Of a stretch of DNA of 64,000 nt, positions 33,601-43,009 are shown in pieces. The notes beneath the pieces were generated by a model that was given only the letters and a program-made list of their open reading frames with translations, did not search any database and was not told the origin of the DNA. The stretch's first letter is position 1, and each line of letters opens with the position of its first letter. Source of the DNA: Aeromicrobium choanae (lineage in GTDB: Bacteria > Actinomycetota > Actinomycetes > Propionibacteriales > Nocardioidaceae). The position numbers and the translations under genes are program-made. The stretch is taken from contig NZ_LT796768.1 in NCBI RefSeq assembly GCF_900167475.1, positions 1,426,001 to 1,490,000 of the forward strand. The letters are read 5' to 3'.

Positions 33601-34656
33601 GTCACCGCCTCGACCGTGGTCGGCGGACGCACGTACACGGCTGAGTTCGACGTGACGGTGAACGCGGCCGCCGTCGCGAGCGTCGTCGTGTCACACACCG
33701 GCACGGCGGCGCAGGGCGAGACGATCACCCTGACCGTCACGGGTGCCGACGCGTTCCGGAACGACCTGGGTGACGTCACCGGCGACGTCACCTTCACCAG
33801 CTCGAACGCCAGCGACGTCATCGACGGCAACGAGATCTCGTTCACCCGCGCCGGACCGCGGACCGTCACGGCGACCCACGCCAACGGCACGACGGCGCTC
33901 CAGCTCGTCACGGTGGCCGTGGTCCACGACGTCGTCACCGAGATGACCCTCGACTCCACCGGCACCGCGGCGCAGGGCGAGACCCTCACCCTCAGCGCCG
34001 AGGGCACCGACCGGTTCGACAACGACCTGGGCGACGTCACCAGCGACGTCACCTTCACCAGCTCGAACGCCAGCGACGTCATCGACGGCGACGAGATCAG
34101 CTTCACGCAGGCCGGCGAGCGCACCATCACCGCCACTCACGCGAACGGCACCACCGCGACCCTCGTGGTCGACGTCGCCGTGGTCCTCGACGAGGTCGCC
34201 CGGATGGTGCTCGGCTTCAGCGGCGCAGCCCGCGAAGGTGACACGGTCGCGATGACGGTCACCGGAACCGACCGGTTCGGCAACGACCTCGGCGACGTCA
34301 CGAGCGACGTCACCTTCACCAGCTCGGTCGCCACCGACGTCATCGACGGCCACCGGATCACGTTCCCGCACGCCTCGCCCCACACCATCACGGCGACGCA
34401 CGCCAACGGCTCGGTCTCGACCCTGCTCATCGAGGTCGAGGCCCTCCCCGTCGTGGACGAGCCGCAGGTCGACACCGACGGCCCGGCCGGGGATGACGCA
34501 TCCGAGAACGATGGCGAGCAGACCGCGGCGAAGCCGTCGCCGAAGGAGGCCGACCTGGCCGACACCGGCGGCACCATCGCCGCCTGGTGGCTCGCCTGCG
34601 CCCTGGCCCTCCTGCTCGCCGGTGGCGGCCTCGTCTGGCGCGTGCGGCGACGATGA
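30625..34656 (+). CDS. Large surface protein with class E sortase (LAxTG) anchor
   Basis: 1343 residues. It has a signal peptide (1-25, ASAPAVA), then a Pro/Thr/Glu-rich stalk with repeated QPT units. Two blocks rich in INGGTVxATGG and GAGIGGG follow (about 120-410 and 490-760), likely right-handed beta-helix. Between them are InlB B-repeat-like segments (SRAGLSFLGWERGG). Three about 85-residue Ig-like repeats lie at 1016-1272 (TSSNASDVIDG). The C-terminus is LADTGG near 1311, a hydrophobic helix and RVRRR. LAxTG is the class E sortase motif, so it is probably wall-anchored; adhesion is inferred. ATG 30625 is chosen for signal peptide and ribosome site; the GTG at 30580 abuts the -10 box. Confidence 0.85.
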   Translation: MPTRQRLFVPFVLALVIGASAPAVADDTAAQSDPVIETATVPTEPVAEPSAKPSPEPSEVPTPEAEPTPEPTQPTQPTQPTATPPTDDEATPQARRLAVAAAPSTVLTAAEFTAALSACATDDVVTLGADVTVSARSAIGCDLTIDLAGHTLVAPGIDIAWDRHLTVDDSGTGGRLVAATTTGQRAGIRTTRARLTIEGGHVQASGGIYAAAIGGGESDPSDPSSLGPNGVVTINGGTVTATGGYFAAGIGGAGWGSGGTVVVNGGTVNATGGEMGAGIGGGYGRYMTSIAINGGTVSATTTGNAPALGNGGDVTGTSGTITIGAGADVTLRAATGTPVIRGASPRATVDGTVHVQSGVLGGLVTIGSTGSISGPAAAPRDGVAVAADARVVNDGVLIASSVDPAASITGHHYRLTLDSAGGPAFDPLTVLAPALADGLASLPVPSRAGLSFLGWERGGAAFDASTDLGAGSTDGRPVEVGLRARWGIRTTADLSTALSTCPDSTVAMAADLTVSSPVTVSCDVTLDLAGHDLTVSGITVADGRTFTIDDSAGDGMLTSTSATSAGIRTTGAALVIDGGTVRATGGPSAAGIGGGPNDSSGTVTINDGTVEATGSSTGSAGIGGGFGGSGGTITINGGVVDARSPHDGAAIGGGTRASAGTITITGGDITARAVGYAGTGMGGGWQSTGGTVHITGGVVHSTGAARGTGIGSGLQSTAPTVVVVSGGTVVATGGQSAPGIGTGSLSSARADIEIGADAHVTVVGGSAAETVLGNADATAGTHGSIRIDGLVRAPSGTFLTSRNDLTIGATGRLVGTAAEPTTGASITGTGTVANGGVIALTGVAGTVGVTGHHYEVAAPTGTVKVYGPTVQAGHRTMPSDPTRGVDAFTGWTLDGDPFTAATTLPGTSSDGDPVRVDLTAAWVDGAAAFDTSAVTLTAGNSAVLDLTLTDGDGALVQVAASDWNITLPAGVSLVHSTGTRWTVTGTTIGTGAVTASTVVGGRTYTAEFDVTVNAAAVASVVVSHTGTAAQGETITLTVTGADAFRNDLGDVTGDVTFTSSNASDVIDGNEISFTRAGPRTVTATHANGTTALQLVTVAVVHDVVTEMTLDSTGTAAQGETLTLSAEGTDRFDNDLGDVTSDVTFTSSNASDVIDGDEISFTQAGERTITATHANGTTATLVVDVAVVLDEVARMVLGFSGAAREGDTVAMTVTGTDRFGNDLGDVTSDVTFTSSVATDVIDGHRITFPHASPHTITATHANGSVSTLLIEVEALPVVDEPQVDTDGPAGDDASENDGEQTAAKPSPKEADLADTGGTIAAWWLACALALLLAGGGLVWRVRRR

Positions 34657-34689
34657 CCGCTGTCGGTACGGGCGTCTAGGGTGGTCTCC

Positions 34690-36633
34690 GTGGACGCACC
34701 CCTGGCTCTTTACCGGCGCTACCGGCCCGAGACGTTCGCCGAGGTCATCGGCCAGGACCACGTCACCGATCCGCTGCGTCACGCGCTGGCGAACAACCGG
34801 GTCAACCACGCCTACCTCTTCAGTGGGCCGCGCGGCTGCGGCAAGACCACGAGCGCCCGGATCCTGGCGCGTGCGCTGAACTGCGAGCAGGCCCCGATCT
34901 CCGACCCGTGCGGCGAGTGCCAGAGCTGCCGCGACCTCGCGCGAGGCGGGCCCGGCAGCATCGACGTCATCGAGATCGACGCCGCCAGCCACGGTGGCGT
35001 CGACGACGCCCGCGACCTGCGCGAGCGCGCGTTCTTCGCCCCCGTCAGCAGCCGCTACAAGGTCTACATCATCGACGAGGCCCACATGGTCTCCCCGCAG
35101 GGCTTCAACGCGCTGCTCAAGCTGGTCGAGGAGCCCCCGCCGCACCTCAAGTTCATCTTCGCCACGACCGAGCCCGACAAGGTCATCGGCACGATCCGCT
35201 CGCGCACCCACCACTACCCCTTCCGGCTGGTGCCGCCGAAGCTGCTCAGCGACTACATGCTCCAGCTGTGCCGCAGCGAGGACGTCGGCCTCGAGCCCAC
35301 CGCGCTGCCCCTCGTGGTGCGTGCCGGCGGCGGCTCGGTGCGTGACTCGCTCAGCGTGCTCGACCAGCTCCTCGCCGGCTCCGGCCCCGACGGCATCACC
35401 TACGACCTCGCGGTCCAGCTGCTCGGCTACACCCCCGACTCCCTGCTCGACGAGGCCGTCGAGGCGTTCGCCGCCGACGATGCCGCCACCGTGTTCGGTG
35501 TCGTCGACAAGGTCATCGAGTCCGGCCAGGATCCCCGCCGCTTCGCCGAGGACCTGCTCCAGCGCTTCCGCGACCTCGTGATCCTCAAGGCCGTCCCCGG
35601 CGCGGCCGAGACGGGCCTGATCGACACTCCGGCCGACCGCACGGCGGTGCTGCAGCGTCAGGTCGCCGGCTTCGAGCCCACCGAGCTCACCCGGGCCGCC
35701 GATCTCGTCAGCGCCGCCCTCACCGAGTTCCGCGGTGCCACCGCGCCGCGACTCATGCTCGAGCTGATGTGTGCGCGGATCCTCGTGCCCGGCGCCGACA
35801 ACTCGGTCGAGGGATTCCACGCCCGCCTCGACCGGCTCGAGCGGCGCCTCTCCGGAGCCGCCCCGGCGCCGGAGATCACGTCCGCGCCGGCCTCGGCCCC
35901 CACCTCCGCCCCTGTGACGCCCCAGCCGGCCGCCGATCCCGAGCCGGCTCGAACGGAGCCGGCCGTCGCGGAGGCTCCCGCACCTCAGCCCTCCGCGCCG
36001 GCGGCAGCCGAGCCGCAGCCGGCCGCCCCCACGCCCGAGCCCGTCGCCGCCGCACCTGAGCCCGAGCCCGAGCCGGCGGCACCCACTCCGGAGCCCGCCG
36101 CCGAGCCGGCGCCCGCGACGCCCGGCCAGCTCACCACCGCCGACGTCCGACGCATGTGGCCCCAGGTGCTCGACCGCGTGCAGCAGCTGCGCCGATTCAC
36201 GTGGGTCATGCTCAGCCAGAACGCCCAGGTCGCCTCGCTCGACGGCTCCACCCTCACGCTCGCGCTGGTGAACACCGGTGCCCGCGACTCGTTCGTCAAG
36301 AGCGGCTCCGACCAGATCGTGCAGCAGGCGCTGTCCGACGTCATGGCCGTGCAGTGGCGCCTCGAGGCGATCGTCGACCCGTCGGCCGCGCCCACCGGCT
36401 CCGCCCCCAGCGCGCCGGCCGCGTCGCCGCAGGCCGCCGCCACCCAGGAGTCGCGCGTGCCCGAGTCGGTGCGCGAGGCGCTGCGCCAGGGACCGGTCCC
36501 GGTCGAGCGGGTGAACCCCGACGCCGGGGTCGATCCCGACGACCCGGTGGTCGACGACGGCTCGCAGGACGCCGAGGCGCTCCTGGCCGAGCACCTCGGA
36601 GCCGAGATCATTGACGAGACCACCCACGGCTGA
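34690..36633 (+). CDS. dnaX: DNA polymerase III subunit gamma/tau
   Basis: Clamp-loader ATPase of the replisome, 647 residues. The AAA+ part starts ALYRRYRPETFAEVIGQ. Walker A GPRGCGKTT has Lys52, a four-cysteine zinc module follows (CEQ... CGECQSC), Walker B is IIDEAHM and sensor 1 is FATTEPDK. Domain III extends to about residue 370; then a long Pro/Ala/Glu linker (about 385-480) and a C-terminal domain. GTG 34690 is preferred over GTG 34681 because TAGGGT lies seven bases before it (leaderless type). No slippery A-run for frameshifting was seen, so only tau may be made. Confidence 0.95.
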   Translation: MDAPLALYRRYRPETFAEVIGQDHVTDPLRHALANNRVNHAYLFSGPRGCGKTTSARILARALNCEQAPISDPCGECQSCRDLARGGPGSIDVIEIDAASHGGVDDARDLRERAFFAPVSSRYKVYIIDEAHMVSPQGFNALLKLVEEPPPHLKFIFATTEPDKVIGTIRSRTHHYPFRLVPPKLLSDYMLQLCRSEDVGLEPTALPLVVRAGGGSVRDSLSVLDQLLAGSGPDGITYDLAVQLLGYTPDSLLDEAVEAFAADDAATVFGVVDKVIESGQDPRRFAEDLLQRFRDLVILKAVPGAAETGLIDTPADRTAVLQRQVAGFEPTELTRAADLVSAALTEFRGATAPRLMLELMCARILVPGADNSVEGFHARLDRLERRLSGAAPAPEITSAPASAPTSAPVTPQPAADPEPARTEPAVAEAPAPQPSAPAAAEPQPAAPTPEPVAAAPEPEPEPAAPTPEPAAEPAPATPGQLTTADVRRMWPQVLDRVQQLRRFTWVMLSQNAQVASLDGSTLTLALVNTGARDSFVKSGSDQIVQQALSDVMAVQWRLEAIVDPSAAPTGSAPSAPAASPQAAATQESRVPESVREALRQGPVPVERVNPDAGVDPDDPVVDDGSQDAEALLAEHLGAEIIDETTHG

Positions 36634-39271
36634 GCCGCCCGCGCCGGTGCGCCGGCGCCTCGACCTCGACGCGTCGCCCACCGACGTCGTGCGACGGCTG
36701 CGCGGCCGCGAGCGCCTCGTCGCGCTCATCGGGGCCTGGCACCAGGGCGAGGCGCTCATCGCGTGCGAGCCGGTGCGCCTGCTCGATGCCTGGGACGACG
36801 TCGACCTCCCCCGCCAGGACTCCGACGGGTTCGGGGGCGGCTGGATCGGGGCGTGGGGCTACCGGTTGGGCCGCCGGGTGGAGCACCTGCCCGAGGGCCC
36901 CGTGCGCCCGATTCCCCAGCCCGATCACCGCGTCGGCTTCTACGACCTCGTCCTGCGCCGGGTGCGTGGGGTGTGGTGGCTCGAGTCGCTCGGCGATCCC
37001 GACCCCGCGCGGGTGGACGCTCTCCTGCACGCGATCGCGACCCCGGCGCAGCCCCAGCCGTTCACGGCAGGCACGTTCGCGATGACGCCCAGTCCCGAGG
37101 AGCACCGGGCCGCCGTCGGCCGTGCGCTCGAGCACATTCGCGCCGGCGACATCTTCCAGGTGAACCTGTGCGCCCGCCTCGAGGCGTCGTTCGACGGCGA
37201 TCCGCTCGACGCGTTCTGCGCCGGTGTCGAGACGCTCCGCCCCGCCTACGCCGCCTACGTGTCGTCCCCCGAGGGCGCGCTCGCCAGCCTGTCGCCCGAG
37301 CTGTTCCTGCGCCGCACCGGCGACGAGGTGCTCACCTCCCCCATCAAGGGCACGGCTCCCCTCAGCGCCGAGCCCCGCGAGCTCGAGGCCTCGGCGAAGA
37401 ATCGTGCCGAGAACGTCATGATCGTCGACCTCATGCGCAACGACCTGGGTCGCGTCGCCGTGCCCGGCTCGGTCCGCGTGCCCGCGCTGAACCGGCTCGA
37501 GCGCCATGCCGTCTGGCACCTGGTCTCCGACGTCGTCGGACACCTGCCGGCGGGCGTGGACGACGGCCACCTGCTGCGCGCCACCTTCCCGCCGGGCTCG
37601 GTCACGGGTGCTCCCAAGGTGCGCGCGATGGAGCTCGTCGCCGAGCTCGAGGCCACCGGGCGCGAGGCCTACACGGGCGCGATCGGGCACGTCAGCGCCA
37701 CGGCGGGGATGGAGCTCAACGTCGTCATCCGCACGTTCGAGTTCGCCCGCGACGAGGCTGGTGACCTCCGCGTGTGGCTGGGCGTCGGCGGTGGGATCGT
37801 GGCCGACTCCGATCCCGACGACGAGTACGCCGAGTGCCTCGTCAAGGCGCGGCCGCTCATCGCGGCGATCGGCGGCCGCCTCGACCTCGTGGCCGCCGAG
37901 CACGACCCGACCTCGCCCGCCGAGCCTGCGGTCCGTGAGCCCGCCGAGCCGGCCGACCTGAGCCGCGGGATCTTCGAGACCTTGCTCGTCCACGACGACC
38001 GCGCCCTCGACCTCGACGCCCACCTGGCCCGGCTCGACGCCAGCGTCCGCGCCGTCTACGGCACCACCGTGCGCGCGGGCCTCGAGGACGCGGTGCGGCG
38101 CCGGGTCGCGGGACTGACCGGACGCCACCGGCTCCGCATCGACGCCGTTCCGACCGAGGACGACGTCCGGGTCTCGATGGCCACCGCGCCGCTCGACGAG
38201 GCGCCCGGATCGTGGGACCTCGTGCCGCGCGTCGTCCCCGGCGGCCTGGGCCAGCACAAGTGGGTCGACCGCGGCCTCGTGCCCGCCACCGAGCGGGGTG
38301 AGCCGCTGCTGATCGACGCCGACGGATCGATCCTCGAGACTGGCCGGGCGAGCGTCTTCGCCGTCCTCGACGACGGCCTCCACACCCCCGCGCTCGACGG
38401 CCGCCTGCTGCCGGGAACCACCCGCGCGCGCGTGATCGAGCTGGCGCTGGGCCTCGGGATCCCGGTGTTCCAGCACCGGCTGACCACCGCTGACCTCGCC
38501 GCGGCCACCGAGGTCTTCGCCACCAACGCCCTGCGCGGGATCGTGCCGGTCACCTCGTGCGAGGGCGTCGGCGCGTGGCCCGCCGGCCCGCTCACCGCCC
38601 GTCTCGCCGAGGCGCACACGGCGGCGCGGGACGGAACTTGGTACCAAGATGTCGCCCCGGCGACCCGAAGGTCGAAAGATCCGTTCCCCCCGGGCCGCGC
38701 GCGGGTGCTGTTCGTCGACAACTACGACTCGTTCGTGTTCAACCTCGTGCAGTACGTCGGCGAGCTGGGCGCCGAGACCGAGGTGGTGCGCAACGACGCC
38801 GCCTCCGTCGACGACCTCCTCGCCGGCGGCTTCACGCACGTCGTCGTCTCACCCGGCCCCGGCACCCCGGCCGACGCGGGCATCAGCGCCGAGGTGGTGC
38901 GCCGGTTCGGGGCCCACGTCCCGGTCTTCGGCGTCTGCCTCGGCCACCAGGTGATCGGCGAGGTCTTCGGCGCTCGCGTCGTGCGCGCCGAGCAGGTCGT
39001 GCACGGCAAGTCCTCCCTCGTCCATCACGACGGTGCCGGGGTGTTCACCGGGCTGCCGTCGCCCTTGGTCTGCGCGCGGTACCACTCCCTCGTCGTGGAG
39101 GACCTCCCGCCGATCCTGGAGGTCACCGCGCGCACCGGCTCCGGCATCGTCATGGGGCTGCGCCACCGCACCCTGCCGATCGAGGGCGTCCAGGTGCACC
39201 CCGAGTCGATCCTCACCTCACGCGGCCACGACCTGCTGGCCACCTTCCTCAGCCGAGGCGCCGAAGTTTGA
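36611..39271 (+). CDS. Fused aminodeoxychorismate synthase/lyase: PabB-PabC-PabA
   Basis: One 886-residue frame carries the whole chorismate to 4-aminobenzoate route for folate. Residues about 1-430 are PabB: RAGDIFQVNL, PIKGT with Lys246 (Lys marks Pab rather than TrpE), NRAENVMIVDLMRND and GSVTGAPKVRAME. About 448-660 is a PabC-like PLP lyase with Lys550 in GQHKWVDR. About 695-886 is the PabA glutaminase with Cys776, His863 and Glu865. The start is uncertain: TTG 36611 overlaps dnaX by 23 bases, with GTG 36647 as the alternative. The order B-C-A in one chain is unusual. Confidence 0.9.
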   Translation: MTRPPTAEPPAPVRRRLDLDASPTDVVRRLRGRERLVALIGAWHQGEALIACEPVRLLDAWDDVDLPRQDSDGFGGGWIGAWGYRLGRRVEHLPEGPVRPIPQPDHRVGFYDLVLRRVRGVWWLESLGDPDPARVDALLHAIATPAQPQPFTAGTFAMTPSPEEHRAAVGRALEHIRAGDIFQVNLCARLEASFDGDPLDAFCAGVETLRPAYAAYVSSPEGALASLSPELFLRRTGDEVLTSPIKGTAPLSAEPRELEASAKNRAENVMIVDLMRNDLGRVAVPGSVRVPALNRLERHAVWHLVSDVVGHLPAGVDDGHLLRATFPPGSVTGAPKVRAMELVAELEATGREAYTGAIGHVSATAGMELNVVIRTFEFARDEAGDLRVWLGVGGGIVADSDPDDEYAECLVKARPLIAAIGGRLDLVAAEHDPTSPAEPAVREPAEPADLSRGIFETLLVHDDRALDLDAHLARLDASVRAVYGTTVRAGLEDAVRRRVAGLTGRHRLRIDAVPTEDDVRVSMATAPLDEAPGSWDLVPRVVPGGLGQHKWVDRGLVPATERGEPLLIDADGSILETGRASVFAVLDDGLHTPALDGRLLPGTTRARVIELALGLGIPVFQHRLTTADLAAATEVFATNALRGIVPVTSCEGVGAWPAGPLTARLAEAHTAARDGTWYQDVAPATRRSKDPFPPGRARVLFVDNYDSFVFNLVQYVGELGAETEVVRNDAASVDDLLAGGFTHVVVSPGPGTPADAGISAEVVRRFGAHVPVFGVCLGHQVIGEVFGARVVRAEQVVHGKSSLVHHDGAGVFTGLPSPLVCARYHSLVVEDLPPILEVTARTGSGIVMGLRHRTLPIEGVQVHPESILTSRGHDLLATFLSRGAEV

Positions 39272-39355
39272 GAGGATGGGGCCACGGCCCCTCCGGCCGC
39301 CGGACGAGTGGAGTCGTACCCGGAGCGCGACAAGACGGCCACGAAGGAGTACGTC

Positions 39356-39670
39356 ATGTCCTGGTTCGTTCTCGTCGTCTCGGGAGTGTTCGAAGCCGTC
39401 TGGGCCACCGCTCTGGGCCGCAGTGAGGGCTTCACCAAGCTGGCCCCGTCACTGGTCTTCCTCGGTGCCCTCGTCATCAGCATGGGCGGGCTCGCCTGGG
39501 CCATGCGCGACCTGCCGGTCGGCACGTCCTACGCCGTCTGGGTCGGCATCGGCGCCGTGGGAACGGTGGGCTACGCGATGCTCACCGGCACCGAGCCGGT
39601 CTCCCTCACGAAGATCCTGCTCATCGGCGGGCTGATCGGCTGCATCATCGGCCTGAAGATGGCGCACTGA
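39356..39670 (+). CDS. Small multidrug resistance (SMR) family transporter, Gdx/SugE-like
   Basis: A 104-residue protein with four transmembrane helices and the SMR-defining Glu13 in [11 protein letters not shown], which couples substrate and proton binding. The [17 protein letters not shown] segment is typical. The sequence leans towards the guanidinium exporter (Gdx/SugE) side rather than EmrE, but this is a judgement by eye. It works as an antiparallel dimer in the family. ATG 39356 has an ideal ribosome site (AAGGAG, six bases before). No guanidine riboswitch was recognised upstream. Confidence 0.88.
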   Translation: MSWFVLVVSGVFEAVWATALGRSEGFTKLAPSLVFLGALVISMGGLAWAMRDLPVGTSYAVWVGIGAVGTVGYAMLTGTEPVSLTKILLIGGLIGCIIGLKMAH

Positions 39671-39732
39671 CCGGGGCCGGACTCGCGCACGCGGCGCCCG
39701 GTACGGCTGGCGCGGGCGACTAGGCTGGCCGC

Positions 39733-40329
39733 GTGTACGAAAGCGTGATCCAGGACCTCATCGACGAGCTCGGACGACTGCCGGGCATCGGCCCGAAGAG
39801 CGCCCAGCGGATCGCGTTCCACCTGCTCGACGCCGACCCCGAGGACGTCAAGCGCTTCGCGCAGACCCTCGTCGACGCCAAGACCAAGGTGCTCTTCTGC
39901 TCGGTGTGCGGCAACGTCACGGTCGACACGACGTGCCGCATCTGTGCCGACCCTCGCCGCGACGACACCGTGCTGTGCGTCGTCGAGGAGAGCAAGGACG
40001 TCATCGCCATCGAGCGCACGCGCGAGTTCCGCGGCCGGTACCACGTGCTCGGCGGTGCGATCAGCCCGATCGCCGGCATCGGCCCCGACCAGCTGCGCAT
40101 CAAGGAGCTCCTCGGGCGCCTCCAGGACGGCGTCGTCACCGAGGTCATCATCGCGACCGATCCGAACCTCGAGGGCGAGGCCACGGCCACGTACCTCATG
40201 CGCATGCTCGTGCCGATCGGCCTGAAGGTCACCAAGCTCGCCAGCGGCCTGCCCGTCGGCGGCGACCTCGAGTACGCCGACGAGGTCACCCTCGGGCGCG
40301 CCTTCGAGGGCCGCACCGCGGTCGGCTGA
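39733..40329 (+). CDS. recR: Recombination mediator RecR
   Basis: DNA-repair protein of the RecFOR pathway that helps load RecA on gapped DNA; 198 residues as usual. Features in order are the helix-hairpin-helix ([20 protein letters not shown]), a four-Cys zinc finger (CSVCGNVT...CRIC), a Toprim domain ([24 protein letters not shown]) and the C-terminal Walker-B-like [15 protein letters not shown] 39733 lies six bases after TAGGCT (leaderless type). dnaX upstream and recR are often neighbours in bacteria, here with two genes inserted. Confidence 0.97.
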   Translation: MYESVIQDLIDELGRLPGIGPKSAQRIAFHLLDADPEDVKRFAQTLVDAKTKVLFCSVCGNVTVDTTCRICADPRRDDTVLCVVEESKDVIAIERTREFRGRYHVLGGAISPIAGIGPDQLRIKELLGRLQDGVVTEVIIATDPNLEGEATATYLMRMLVPIGLKVTKLASGLPVGGDLEYADEVTLGRAFEGRTAVG

Positions 40330-40401
40330 CCGCCGCAGTTTCCCCGGTCCAGCGCCCGGACGGCGGGCCGGGCCCTCGAAGCGCAGGGGCTAGACTGGTC
40401 C

Positions 40402-40432
40402 AGGCGCAGCGTGGCGTCATCCCACTGCGCCT
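40402..40432 (+). promoter_or_regulatory. Hairpin in the ask 5' leader
   Basis: AGGCGCAG (40402-40409) pairs perfectly with CTGCGCCT (40425-40432) across a 15-base loop. It begins about five bases after a TAGACT -10 box (40391-40396), so it would sit at the very 5' end of the ask-asd transcript, some 30 bases before the start codon. It could stabilise or regulate the message. It does not match a lysine riboswitch. Confidence 0.4.
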
Positions 40433-40460
40433 GCAGTCCCTCCAGAGCAAGGAAATGTCC

Positions 40461-42863
<2,403 letters not shown>

Positions 42864-42864
<1 letters not shown>

Positions 42865-42956
42865 TCTCGATACGCGCCTCGCTCCGCTCGTCGGCTACTC
42901 GATCACCGGGCCGGTGATCGAGTAGCTGGGCGAGGAACCAGCCCGCGTATCGAGAT
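42864..42956. repeat. 93-bp palindromic repeat (TCTCGATACGC family), copy 1
   Basis: Outer arms ATCTCGATACGCG (42864-42876) and CGCGTATCGAGAT (42944-42956) pair perfectly. Inside is a second perfect 16-bp inverted repeat around CTACTCGATCACCGG. The element starts at the last base of the asd stop codon and lies between asd and the convergent CoA ligase gene. Related copies are at 42967-43009 and 60646-60735. Similar TCGATACGC/CTACTCGA units are common between actinobacterial genes; terminator function is plausible. Confidence 0.8.
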
Positions 42957-42966
42957 CACCTGACCG

Positions 42967-43009
42967 GGTCTCGATACGCTCGGGCGCTGAGCGCCCTCCC
43001 TACTCGACC
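42967..43009. repeat. TCTCGATACGC-family repeat, partial copy overlapping the CoA ligase stop
   Basis: GGTCTCGATACGCTCG, then a perfect GGGCGC-TGA-GCGCCC hairpin (42982-42996), then CTACTCGACC. Read on the minus strand, GGTCGAGTAG supplies the last codons and the TAG stop (43000-43002) of the acetoacetyl-CoA synthetase-like gene. It is half of the unit seen at 42864 and lies ten bases from it. Confidence 0.7.

Noticed and set aside
33673..34440. Tandem DNA repeats as a mobile or CRISPR-like array
   Set aside because: The period of about 255 bases is in frame and encodes three Ig-like protein repeats; no short direct repeats with unique spacers occur anywhere in the window.
34690..36633. Programmed frameshift in dnaX giving a gamma form
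   Set aside because: No A- or T-rich slippery heptamer is visible after the ATPase domain in this GC-rich gene.
39272..39355. Possible guanidine riboswitch before the SMR transporter
   Set aside because: I looked for the paired ACGR hairpins of the guanidine-II type and the guanidine-I core. A GGGGCC-AC-GGCCCC palindrome and isolated ACGA occur, but they do not form the required loops.
40330..40460. Lysine riboswitch or T-box upstream of ask
   Set aside because: The leader after the -10 box is only about 60 bases with one simple hairpin, far too short for either element.
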